Source of the DNA: Parachlamydiales bacterium
Lineage (GTDB): Bacteria > Chlamydiota > Chlamydiia > Chlamydiales > Simkaniaceae
DNA length: 15,612 nt
Direction of reading: 5' to 3'
Assembly: GCA_030641465.1 (NCBI GenBank)
Contig: DAOWHK010000082.1
Location: 1-15,612, forward strand
Position numbers and translations under genes: made by a program. The notes under the pieces are model-generated. The model was not told the origin of the DNA, made no database searches, and worked only from the letters and a program-made list of their open reading frames with translations. This document shows, one piece after another, positions 6,982-13,464 of this stretch (the first letter of the stretch is position 1; each line of letters starts with the position of its first letter).

Positions 6982-7841
6982 AGAATTCCTTGTGCTTTGG
7001 TAATGACTTGAGGGTACCACGAATTGGATTTTCGATGAATAGGCGATATTTGAAAAAATTGAACATTTTCAAGTTTTGGGGAAGAAACTTTCCCGGCGCA
7101 TAGGAAAGCCGTCCCACTACCCGTCATCATTACTTGATCAAATCCAAGATCTTGAAGGTTGCTTTTTACTTGCTTAAGTTCAGGTCTTAAAAGAATTGCA
7201 GGCTCTTCCAAATCATTGATAAATTGTGGTCTCTCTAACTGAAAGGAACTTAAGAGGTGCAAAGGATCGATAGAATGAGGATTCGGATTACATACTTTAA
7301 AAACAAGAGGCGTAGAAAGACCACCCTTTGGTTTTGCAATCCAAAATGATTTTAATGGCAAGGGGGCATGATCGTTGACTTGATCTCCAACTCCTGTACA
7401 AAATGCAGCTCCTTCAGAGAAAAAAAAAGCAACATCCGCACCAATTTCTCCTCCCCAACTTTGGAGAATTTTTTTTGAGGCTCCATACTGCGTCAATTCA
7501 TTGAGTGCCCAAAGAGTTGTTGCAGCATTACTACTACCGCCGCCAAGACCTGCTTCAATGGGTATTTTTTTATCTAAAAAAAATTTCGCATGAAACTTTA
7601 ACTTTGTTTTACTTCGAAAGAGAGTGACTGCTTTAAGAATAAGATTACTCGCTCCGCAACCAAGAGATGAATTGTTACAAGTGAGCTGATCTTTATTCTA
7701 TAAACTCACTTGTAACACATCTCCAAGACTTACAGCTTGCATAAGAGTGGCTATATCATGATAGCCATCTTGCCTTTTCTGTAGGACTCGAAAAAAAAGA
7801 TTAACTTTCGCAGGGGAGAAAAATTGTACCCCTTTGCTCAC
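6978..7841 (-). pseudogene. ispE: ispE (4-diphosphocytidyl-2C-methylerythritol kinase) with in-frame amber stop at codon 48
   Basis: The full reading frame would be 287 residues, the normal length for this GHMP kinase of the MEP isoprenoid pathway. It starts at a GTG at 7841 that overlaps the rplI stop (GTGA) and ends overlapping hldD. Reading through one stop gives all hallmarks: FFSPAKVNLFF (7-17, substrate lysine K12), QDGYHDIATLMQ, IPIEAGLGGGSSNAAT (ATP loop), GADVAFF, and MTGSGTAFL near the C-terminus. Codon 48 is TAG (7698-7700); related proteins have a small polar residue here, so TCG to TAG is a simple explanation. There is no frameshift and no second stop. An ORF starting at 7496 (TTG) would lack the ATP loop and cannot be a working enzyme. 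Because the pathway is normally essential in Chlamydiae, possibilities are recent inactivation, amber suppression, or a sequencing error. Confidence 0.85.
7674..7716. repeat. Perfect 12-bp inverted repeat around the ispE amber codon
   Basis: GTTACAAGTGAG (7674-7685) and CTCACTTGTAAC (7705-7716) are exact reverse complements separated by 19 nt. The TAG codon of ispE lies in the loop. An exact stem this long is unusual within a coding region of a conserved kinase. It could form a hairpin in the mRNA or a slipped structure during replication. Confidence 0.9.
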
Positions 7842-8374
7842 ACGCCTTCTTCTTCTTCTGGAACTTCTTCAATGACTGGAACTTTTTCTTCTACTTTCGG
7901 TTTAATAACCTCAGCAGTAATTCCACCCTCACCCTTCACCTGAAGAATAATACTTGCTTGTACACTTTCCTTCAGATTTAACTGAATGGGATAGTTTCCA
8001 AGTGTTTTAATAGGTTTACTGATAGCAACTGAGCGTTTTTCTATCGAAAACCCATTTTCTTCAAGAACTTTTGAAACATCTGCGAGGGTAACAGAGCCAT
8101 AGAGATGGCCTGTTTGATCTGCCTTAACTTCGATATCAAAAACTTTTCCCTTAAGTTCTGCAGCAAGTTTCAGAGAAGTTTCACGATCAAGCTTTGCAAG
8201 AGCTGCTCTCTCCGCTTGCAATTTTTCTCTCAAACGAAGCGTTCTTTTATCTGCAATCACTGCTTTTTTCTTTGGGAGTAAAAAATTTCTTACAAATCCT
8301 GGTTTTGCCTTTACGATATCCCCTTTTCGACCTAAATTCTCAATATCTTCGAGAAGTAATAATTGATTGTTCAT
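7838..8374 (-). CDS. rplI: 50S ribosomal protein L9
   Basis: 178 residues. The N-terminal L9 signature reads MNNQLLLLEDIENLGRKGD, then VKAKPGFVRNFLLPKKKA. A long connecting helix follows (about 45-80), then the C-terminal domain (VFDIEVKADQTGHLYGSVT, GNYPIQLNL). I start at 8374 because GAGGAAGG lies directly ahead; the frame is also open up to 8410 but that extension overlaps rpsR. The last about 20 residues form an acidic tail rich in V and E, beyond the usual length of about 150. It follows rpsR by 22 nt, and its stop overlaps the start of ispE. It binds domain V of 23S rRNA at the base of the L1 stalk. Confidence 0.96.
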   Translation of the reverse strand: MNNQLLLLEDIENLGRKGDIVKAKPGFVRNFLLPKKKAVIADKRTLRLREKLQAERAALAKLDRETSLKLAAELKGKVFDIEVKADQTGHLYGSVTLADVSKVLEENGFSIEKRSVAISKPIKTLGNYPIQLNLKESVQASIILQVKGEGGITAEVIKPKVEEKVPVIEEVPEEEEGV

Positions 8375-8396
8375 CCTTCCTCTACATGTTTTACGA

Positions 8397-8645
8397 TTAA
8401 TCTTCTGCAACGAAAGGCAATAAGGCCATATGTCTTGCTTTTTTTATCGCTGTTGATAATTTCTTTTGATTCTGATAACTCACCCCAGTAATTCTTCTTG
8501 GCAAGATCTTTCCTCGATCAGTAATAAACTGAACTAATGTATCTACATCTTTATAATCGATATGCTGAATGCCCGCTTCTAAAAATGGACATTTTTTTCT
8601 CTTTTTAAATCCAAAAGACGAAAATTTCTTCTTCGTTTCAGCCAT
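8397..8645 (-). CDS. rpsR: 30S ribosomal protein S18
   Basis: 82 residues with the S18 features [36 protein letters not shown] and [17 protein letters not shown] lies nine bases before the ATG at 8645. It sits between rpsF (17 nt) and rplI (22 nt), the order found in most bacteria. S18 pairs with S6 in the platform of the small subunit. It has a basic N-terminal extension ([17 protein letters not shown]). Nothing unusual is seen. Confidence 0.97.
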   Translation of the reverse strand: MAETKKKFSSFGFKKRKKCPFLEAGIQHIDYKDVDTLVQFITDRGKILPRRITGVSYQNQKKLSTAIKKARHMALLPFVAED

Positions 8646-8662
8646 TGTTTTTTCCTCTTTAC

Positions 8663-8995
8663 TTATGCTAATGATTTGAATTCTAGCGTTTCTTGCACTA
8701 CATCTGTACGGAGTGTCATAAACCTTACTAAATCTTCATTTAAATGATAATCTTTCCATAATTCTGCAATCATTGCAGGAGCTATTGTAAAAAAAATCAC
8801 AAAAAAATACCCCTGTTTAGACCCAAGAATTTCGTAAGCAAGTTTTTTTCTTCCTTGCTCATGTATTTTTTTCACCACACCATCTCTACTCTCGATTGCA
8901 GATGTGATCCTTTCTAAAGCTTTTTTTGAAGCTTCTTCACTTAATGTGGCATTGATAATATAGATGCCCTCATAAAGTTCCTGCTTATTACTCAT
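8663..8995 (-). CDS. rpsF: 30S ribosomal protein S6
   Basis: 110 residues. Recognisable elements are [20 protein letters not shown], the [17 protein letters not shown] strand and loop, QGYFFVIFF, and the C-terminal [11 protein letters not shown]. The start at 8995 is chosen over the in-frame ATG at 9022 because AAGGAG lies nine bases upstream of it and the longer version would run into the end of pth. S6 forms a heterodimer with S18, encoded 17 nt downstream. It is part of the conserved chlamydial rplY-pth-rpsF-rpsR-rplI string. Confidence 0.96.
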   Translation of the reverse strand: MSNKQELYEGIYIINATLSEEASKKALERITSAIESRDGVVKKIHEQGRKKLAYEILGSKQGYFFVIFFTIAPAMIAELWKDYHLNEDLVRFMTLRTDVVQETLEFKSLA

Positions 8996-9018
8996 ATCTA
9001 TTTTCTCCTTAAACCTTT

Positions 9019-9609
9019 TCATATCTCTTGATGAGGAAGTAGATCTCGTTTTAGGGTGATTTCATTAAATGAAACCCATCTATCGAGCATTTCAACTCCT
9101 GCATTGATTATTTTAGGAAGATCTAACATCTCCCTATCGTTAAATTTACTTAAGACGTGTGACGACAAATCTCCATATATTCTATCCCCGATACCAACTC
9201 TTAGTCGAGGATACTCCTGCGTATTTAAATGAGCCTGAACACTTTTTAGCCCGTTATGACCGCCTGTGCCTCCTTGACTTCTCATCTTCAAACTCCCAAA
9301 GGGAATGCTAATATCATCTGAGATGACAAGAACATCGCTGACAAGAATCTTATAATAATCCATGCAACTTTTCAGAGCACGTCCAGATTCATTCATAAAT
9401 GTCAGTGGTTTAAGAAGTAGCACATTTTTTTGATGAATCACTCCTTTTGCTATAGACCCTTGTCGATCTCTTTCCGTTCGAAAATCACAATCATACTTTG
9501 CAGCAAAGGCATCTACTATAAGAAAGCCCAAATTATGCCTCGTATACGAATACTTCTTCCCCGGGTTTCCAAGGCCCACAATGAGAATCGAATCAGAGTT
9601 GATATTCAC
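9019..9609 (-). CDS. pth: Peptidyl-tRNA hydrolase
   Basis: 196 residues; frees peptides from prematurely released peptidyl-tRNA. Motifs visible: IVGLGNPGKKYSYTRHNLGF (10-29) with N15 and the catalytic H25, FMNESG (71-76), the acid-containing VISDDISIPFG with D98, and GGTGGHNGL (113-121). The start is the GTG at 9609, which leaves only seven residues before the core strand and is preceded by AAAAGG overlapping the rplY stop (spacing somewhat long). It lies 10 nt after rplY and 23 nt before rpsF, matching the CT799-CT801 order in Chlamydia. Catalytic residues are intact. Confidence 0.96.
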   Translation of the reverse strand: MNINSDSILIVGLGNPGKKYSYTRHNLGFLIVDAFAAKYDCDFRTERDRQGSIAKGVIHQKNVLLLKPLTFMNESGRALKSCMDYYKILVSDVLVISDDISIPFGSLKMRSQGGTGGHNGLKSVQAHLNTQEYPRLRVGIGDRIYGDLSSHVLSKFNDREMLDLPKIINAGVEMLDRWVSFNEITLKRDLLPHQEI

Positions 9610-9619
9610 AGCTTAATTA

Positions 9620-10177
9620 TTACCTTTTCGCAATTACCATAACTACATCTTCTAAAGACTTTATTGACCTAACTTCTTCTGAAATATTAAGATCTTTAAC
9701 GCGTCTAGATTGACCAATATTTAATTTTGTAATATCAAGACAAAATTCTTTAGGCATATCTTTTGGAAGGCAACGCACTTTTACATGACGGGAAACTTCA
9801 CGAAGAAATCCACCAAGTTTTACCCCCACACAGTCCTCAATACCTATGCAGCGCACTGGCACATTTACTTCAATATATTGATCATCTATAAGTTCTTGAA
9901 AATCAATATGCAATTCTTGGTACGTTGTAGGATGATATTGAATCTCTTTTACAATAGCATTCATCAGTTTTCCATCAACATCGAGCTTAAAAACAGTAGT
10001 TGGAAGATATCCTGTTTTCATTGTACGAAGAATCGTTCGGTACTCAATTCCATTTACAAGAATTTCACTACTTGGCTTTCCACGTTGATAAATCACACCA
10101 GGAATATCTTTTTCATGCCGAATTTTTGTTAGCTGACTTTTTTGCTTTCCAGCGCGTTTTGATATCTTAAGTTTCAT
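9620..10177 (-). CDS. rplY: 50S ribosomal protein L25/general stress protein Ctc
   Basis: 185 residues, the long two-domain Ctc (TL5) form. Residues 1-92 are the 5S-rRNA-binding domain (KIRHEKDIPGVIYQRGKPS, ending in VKEIQYHPTTYQELHIDF). Residues 93-185 are the C-terminal beta-rich domain (IEVNVPVRCIGIEDCVGVKLGG, LDITKLNIGQSRRVKDL). AAGGA precedes the ATG at 10177. It is the first translation gene after prs, from which it is separated by 122 nt containing two hairpins, and it may have its own promoter or leader there. It matches ctc (CT799) in the conserved order. Confidence 0.95.
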   Translation of the reverse strand: MKLKISKRAGKQKSQLTKIRHEKDIPGVIYQRGKPSSEILVNGIEYRTILRTMKTGYLPTTVFKLDVDGKLMNAIVKEIQYHPTTYQELHIDFQELIDDQYIEVNVPVRCIGIEDCVGVKLGGFLREVSRHVKVRCLPKDMPKEFCLDITKLNIGQSRRVKDLNISEEVRSIKSLEDVVMVIAKR

Positions 10178-10215
10178 CGACTTTTTCCTTATATCTTTAA
10201 TACATAATTCTTACA

Positions 10216-10266
10216 GAAACACTGAAAATCAGCGTTTCCTTACTTAATCGCATAAGCGATGCTAAG
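10216..10266. promoter_or_regulatory. Two adjacent hairpins in the prs-rplY gap
   Basis: Read on the minus strand there is first CTTA-gca-TCGC-ttat-GCGA-t-TAAG (10243-10266). It is followed by a ten-pair stem GAAACGCTGA/TCAGTGTTTC with one G-U pair and a three-base loop (10216-10238). No T run follows the second stem, so it does not look like a simple terminator. An rplY leader structure, a processing site or a weak attenuator are possible. The function is inference only. Confidence 0.45.
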
Positions 10267-10299
10267 TCTAAAATTTTCTAGATGGACTATTGACCAAAT

Positions 10300-11238
10300 T
10301 CAACTCTTGTAAAGGGAGCTAATCGATGTGCTTTGCACAATCGAATCAATTGCACTGCCAAAAAGGCGCGCAATGCTCACTATTTCAAAAGGTCGTTTAT
10401 CAATGGCTTGCGGGATAGGGATTGTATTTGTAACAAATATCTTGTCGATAGATTCCATAGTAGCACCCTTAGTTGAAGGCAACGGATGAGTTACTACAGC
10501 AAACACTTGGTTTGCACCTGCTTTTCTGCAAACAAGAGATGCCATGTGAAGCGTGCTTCCTGTTGAATAAATATCATCAACAAGGACAACTTGCTTATCA
10601 CTTACATCGCCAATTACAGCGCTCACTTCTACTTTATCAGCTCTTAGTCGTCTCTTATCCACAATCGCAAAGTCAACACTAAGATCTTTTGCAAGATCTC
10701 TTGCCAATTTCACACTCCCTGTATCAGGAGTTACCACGATACAGTTCGTTAACTTAAGCCGTTTGATTTGCTCCACAAAAACGGGTCTTGCTTGAAGATC
10801 GTCTACAGGAATATCAAAAAACCCTTGAATTTGCTCAGTATGCAAATCCATTGTTAACACACGAGTCACTCCGGAAGTTACGAGAAGGTTCGCAACTAAC
10901 TTAGCAGTGATTGGCACACGCGCTTTATCTTTACGATCTTGCCGAGCATATCCATAATAAGGAATGACAGCAACGATACTTCGGGCCGAGGCCCTTCTTA
11001 ACGCATCGACTAAGATCAAAAGTTCCATGAGATAGAGGTTGGGATCACGAGCAATGCTTTGTACTACAAAGACATCCCGGCCACGGACATTCTCTAAAAT
11101 TTGAACGCCTATCTCACCATCTGGAAATTTTTCTATAAAAACTTTTCCTAGATCTACATTTAACAACTGACTTATCTCTTTTGCAAGAGAGGGATGCGAA
11201 GTCCCAGAAAACAGCATAAAGTCATTTCTTGAATGCAT
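10300..11238 (-). CDS. prs: Ribose-phosphate pyrophosphokinase (PRPP synthetase)
   Basis: 312 residues, normal class I length. Makes PRPP from ribose-5-phosphate and ATP. Visible motifs: FPDGEIGVQILENVRGRDVFVVQS (38-61), the ATP-loop YGYARQDRK (95-103), DLHTEQIQGFF (131-141), PDTGS near 171-175, and the PRPP-binding VVLVDDIYSTGST (217-229). I keep the ATG at 11238, 24 nt after tRNA-Gln; an internal ATG seven codons later (MLFSGTS) would fit the usual family N-terminus equally well. No Shine-Dalgarno is clear for either. To my knowledge Chlamydiaceae lack prs and import nucleotides, so its presence fits an environmental chlamydia with more nucleotide metabolism. It sits as an insertion between tRNA-Gln and rplY. 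Confidence 0.95.
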   Translation of the reverse strand: MHSRNDFMLFSGTSHPSLAKEISQLLNVDLGKVFIEKFPDGEIGVQILENVRGRDVFVVQSIARDPNLYLMELLILVDALRRASARSIVAVIPYYGYARQDRKDKARVPITAKLVANLLVTSGVTRVLTMDLHTEQIQGFFDIPVDDLQARPVFVEQIKRLKLTNCIVVTPDTGSVKLARDLAKDLSVDFAIVDKRRLRADKVEVSAVIGDVSDKQVVLVDDIYSTGSTLHMASLVCRKAGANQVFAVVTHPLPSTKGATMESIDKIFVTNTIPIPQAIDKRPFEIVSIARLFGSAIDSIVQSTSISSLYKS

Positions 11239-11262
11239 AGTCTACAAACGAATTTTTAGAAT

Positions 11263-11334
11263 TTGGGGTGGAAGGGATCGAACCTCCGAATGGCGGTACC
11301 AAAAACCGCTGCCTTACCACTTGGCTACACCCCA
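11263..11334 (-). tRNA. tRNA-Gln(UUG)
   Basis: The minus strand folds as a standard cloverleaf. The 7-bp acceptor is TGGGGTG/CACCCCA, the D arm GCC-GGC, and the anticodon stem GCGGT/ACCGC with loop TTTTGGT, giving anticodon TTG. The T arm is GGAGG-TTCGATC-CCTTC, and the discriminator base is A. CCA is not encoded. It lies 24 nt upstream of prs on the same strand and is probably the first element of the long minus-strand transcript. A U1-A72 pair at the end of the acceptor is typical of bacterial tRNA-Gln. Confidence 0.95.
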
Positions 11335-11590
11335 ATACTTCCCCCTTGACATTTTAGTTTTTCCAAAGAAATTACTTTAAAATCAAGGTTAATAAGCACA
11401 AGATTACCTAGGTCTTGAATATATATCAAATCTATTTTCACTACCCACATACACAAAACGATTCAAGCGCGAATTTCATTGTTATTCAGAGCTCCTTTCA
11501 ATTGTAATAAAAATTTCTCTTTATATAAAATAGAAAATAATATTTAATCTCTTTTTCGGTTTTATAAATTTTATTACAGGAGGAAAAAAA
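11335..11590. other. Intergenic region with a degenerate palindromic-element end
   Basis: AT-rich, with no ORF I can support. ATACACAAAACGATTCAAG (11449-11467) matches the outer end of the MITE-like elements at 18 of 20 positions counting the preceding base. GTCTTGAAT (11412-11420) resembles the opposite end. The remaining element sequence is missing. The tRNA-Gln/prs operon starts to the left and the 79-residue gene to the right, so promoters for both are expected here. Confidence 0.5.
11502..11529 (+). promoter_or_regulatory. Possible sigma70-type promoter of the 79-aa gene
   Basis: TTGTAA (11502-11507) and TATAAA (11524-11529) are separated by 16 bp, 61 bp before the ATG. Reasonable boxes, but in AT-rich sequence where chance matches are frequent. 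Confidence 0.35.
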
Positions 11591-11830
11591 ATGTGTTTAG
11601 CTTGTAACGATGCGGATAAAAAAGCAGAAATTATTCGAAAAGACCCTAACTGTATTGGTGAAATAACGCCAATTATGACAATTAAACAGGTTAAAGATTA
11701 CTGTATAGAAGAATGGTTAAAAGAAGGAAAAACAAGATTTAGAATTTTTAAAGCAGGTGTTATTGATCCGCTCATTGATCAATTTTCCTGGAAAGAAAAA
11801 AATGCAGAGATATCTGTACAGCTCGTATAA
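11591..11830 (+). CDS. Small monocistronic protein of unknown function (79 aa)
   Basis: Family not recognised. An excellent ribosome site (AGGAGG, eight bases before the ATG), a plausible promoter upstream and a strong terminator just downstream mark it as a real, independently and probably well expressed gene. The 79-residue product starts MCLACNDADKKAE, with a CxxC pair at residues 2 and 5 and another Cys in KDPNC. A helical, charged middle (TIKQVKDYCIEEWLKEG) is followed by an amphipathic C-terminal part (FRIFKAGVIDPLIDQFSW). There is no signal peptide or membrane segment. Cysteines near the N-terminus could bind metal or form disulfides, but the spacing matches no motif I can name. It sits between tRNA-Gln (divergent) and glgA (same strand, separated by the terminator). 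Confidence 0.75.
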   Translation: MCLACNDADKKAEIIRKDPNCIGEITPIMTIKQVKDYCIEEWLKEGKTRFRIFKAGVIDPLIDQFSWKEKNAEISVQLV

Positions 11831-11844
11831 GACTCCTCTCCATC

Positions 11845-11891
11845 AAAAGAAAGGTCTGAAAGCTAATTAGATCCTCAGGCCTTTCTTTTTT
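11845..11891 (+). terminator. Rho-independent terminator after the 79-aa gene
   Basis: AAAAGAAAGGTCTGA (11845-11859) pairs with TCAGGCCTTTCTTTT (11875-11889), a 15-pair stem including one G-U, with a 15-nt loop and a T-rich tail. It lies 15 nt after the stop codon and separates this gene from glgA. Confidence 0.85.
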
Positions 11892-11919
11892 CTTTCTTGT
11901 CCTATATATCTAAAACAAT

Positions 11920-12648
11920 ATGAATATAGTACATGTAGCTTCAGAGTTTACTTCCATTATTAAAGTTGGCGGACTTGGTGATGTCGTTTCAGGACTAACT
12001 AAGGCTCTTGCCCAAACAGATCATCATATAGAAGTATTTCTTCCAAAATATGACAATATTCCCCTAGATATCTCCTCAAAATTTAAACAGACTGGATCTT
12101 TACTATCCTCTGTAGTGGATGGAGTTACGATTCACTTGATAGAACTAAGTGAGTATTTTAATCGCGGATCGGTCTACGGAGAATCTGATGATTCACTCCG
12201 TTTTGCAAGCTTTTCTCTCGCAGTCTCAAACCACCTCCAAGCAAAACCTACACCTCCTGATATCGTACATCTTCACGACTGGCAAACAGGACTTCTTGCA
12301 TACCTTTTAAGAAATAGTCCTAAAATAAAAACAATATTGACGATACATAACCTTTTTTACCAAGGCTTGATTCCAGAAAAAGAAATCTCTAAGCTTGGGC
12401 TTAACAAAGAAGCATTACCTAAAGATCACAAAGATCCCAAACAGATCAATTTGTTAAAACTTGGAATTCTCTACTCAGACATTGTTACCACCGTATCACC
12501 CACCTATGCGAAAGAAATTTTAACAAAAGAAATGGGCTGCGGATTAGAAAAAGACCTTCTTACTAGGCCAGTCCTAGGGATTCTAAATGGTTTGGATACA
12601 GAATTTTGGAATCCAGCAAAAGACCCCAAAATCCCTTTTCATTATTAA
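11920..12648 (+). pseudogene. glgA: glgA 5' part (glycogen synthase, N-terminal Rossmann domain), interrupted
   Basis: 242 codons that match the N-terminal half of bacterial glycogen synthase (GT5, adds glucose from ADP-glucose to glycogen). They begin MNIVHVASEFTSIIKVGGLGD, which contains the KxGGLGD substrate loop (K15), and include DIVHLHDWQTGLL, KTILTIHNLFYQG, VTTVSPTYAKEI and LNGLDTEFWNPAKDP. The reading frame stops at TAA (12646-12648) created by the junction with the inserted segment. Joining 12643-12645 (TAT) to 13496 (TAC) restores one frame of about 460 residues, the normal family size. No other defect is visible in this half. There is no obvious Shine-Dalgarno before the ATG. The order with pgsA and ctc matches chlamydial CT797-CT799. 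Made alone, this half would lack the ADP-glucose-binding domain. Confidence 0.92.
12643..12647. repeat. TATTA, left copy of presumed target duplication
   Basis: TATTA at 12643-12647 and again at 13493-13497 flank the insert in glgA. Removing one copy plus the insert gives CAT TAT TAC ATG in frame, which is consistent with a 5-bp duplication, though AT-rich 5-mers can also match by chance. Confidence 0.6.
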
Positions 12649-12656
12649 GCACGTTC

Positions 12657-13451
12657 TTAAGAATTTTTCTGAGAATACCCGAGTAACTCTTCCACTTCCC
12701 AATCTACATTTGTATTCAAAAAAGTAAACTCCCTCATCGTAAAACGATTATACCGGGAACCTTTATATAGCGCGCGGTCTTCCCGTCCCTTATAACGAGT
12801 AACCGGAGAAAAATTATCTTTCTTTTTCAAATCAAACATTTCAGCTAAAAATTCTACAAAAGCTTCTGGGTCTTGATTTACCTCTTCATAATTCACTAGC
12901 ACATAGTTATCGACACTATTTGCAAGCGCTAGATAGTTTAAATTTTTATAACGCCGAAGCTCTAAAAGATTCCTAAACATTTGACCTGTATAGGGATTGA
13001 TTGAGTCGGTACTCTTACAACCTTCTAAAGGGCAACCATTACTATCATCCCATTCATGAGACATAAACGTATATAAATTTCCACATACAAGATTTGGCGC
13101 ATGAAAAGGGTTTTTATAAAAACTGCGGACCCAATCATAGACGTTGCGAACAACTACCACCACTAATACTTTCTCATATTCAGGGTATGTCAGTTGAGGC
13201 TGTGGAAATCTTTCTTCTGAATGCAATGCATTCCAGGAAAGAAAGTGCTTTCCTCCAATTTTACCTGTATCTGTTAACTCCAGAAAATTTGTTTCAATTA
13301 ATGCATGAAGAAAATTCGTTCCAGAGCAGCGCTCTCCTACGACATGAAATTCCTTAATTTCCTTTCCTGAATATTTATTATAGGCGTTTTCAAAAGAACC
13401 TGCATGCAAAGCCCCAACCATAAAAAATAATCCAATAATCATAAATCTCAT
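12657..13451 (-). CDS. Secreted sulfotransferase-like protein inserted in glgA
   Basis: 264 residues. The start at 13451 is fixed by AAAGGAG six bases upstream (13458-13464); the frame is open further up to 13472. Residues 1-17 form a signal peptide (basic R2, hydrophobic MIIGLFFMVGAL, then HA before G18), so the protein is probably exported to the periplasm or beyond. Residues 37-47 read VVGERCSGTNF, the P-loop-like 5'-phosphosulfate-binding site. Residues 95-112 (VLVVVVVRNVYDWVRSFY) match the strand plus 3'-phosphate-binding motif RNxxDxxxSxY. A YKGRED near the C-terminus resembles the RKG-type motif. The fold is thus PAPS-dependent sulfotransferase-like. PAPS is not expected outside the cytoplasm of a bacterium, so a host-facing role or another substrate are possible. 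It is antisense to glgA and carries no mobility gene. Confidence 0.8.
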   Translation of the reverse strand: MRFMIIGLFFMVGALHAGSFENAYNKYSGKEIKEFHVVGERCSGTNFLHALIETNFLELTDTGKIGGKHFLSWNALHSEERFPQPQLTYPEYEKVLVVVVVRNVYDWVRSFYKNPFHAPNLVCGNLYTFMSHEWDDSNGCPLEGCKSTDSINPYTGQMFRNLLELRRYKNLNYLALANSVDNYVLVNYEEVNQDPEAFVEFLAEMFDLKKKDNFSPVTRYKGREDRALYKGSRYNRFTMREFTFLNTNVDWEVEELLGYSQKNS

Positions 13452-13457
13452 CTGCAA

Positions 13458-13464
13458 CTCCTTT
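13458..13464 (-). promoter_or_regulatory. Ribosome binding site of the sulfotransferase-like gene
   Basis: AAAGGAG on the minus strand, six bases before the ATG at 13451, decides the start and indicates that the inserted gene is equipped for translation. Confidence 0.8.

Noticed and set aside
6978..7496. 172-residue ORF as a separate functional gene
   Set aside because: It is only the tail of ispE after a TTG with no ribosome site and lacks the ATP loop and N-terminal domain.
7674..7716. Phase-variable inversion of the loop between the 12-bp repeats as a switch that restores ispE
   Set aside because: Inverting the 19-nt loop puts a TGA in frame (AGC TGA), so both orientations stop; the switch would not restore the enzyme.
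9785..10132. 115-codon plus-strand ORF
   Set aside because: Lies fully antisense to rplY, which is strongly conserved; no ribosome site or recognisable motif.
11346..11370. TTGACA on the plus strand as a promoter for the 79-aa gene
   Set aside because: No -10 box at 15-19 bp, and it lies about 240 bp before the gene.
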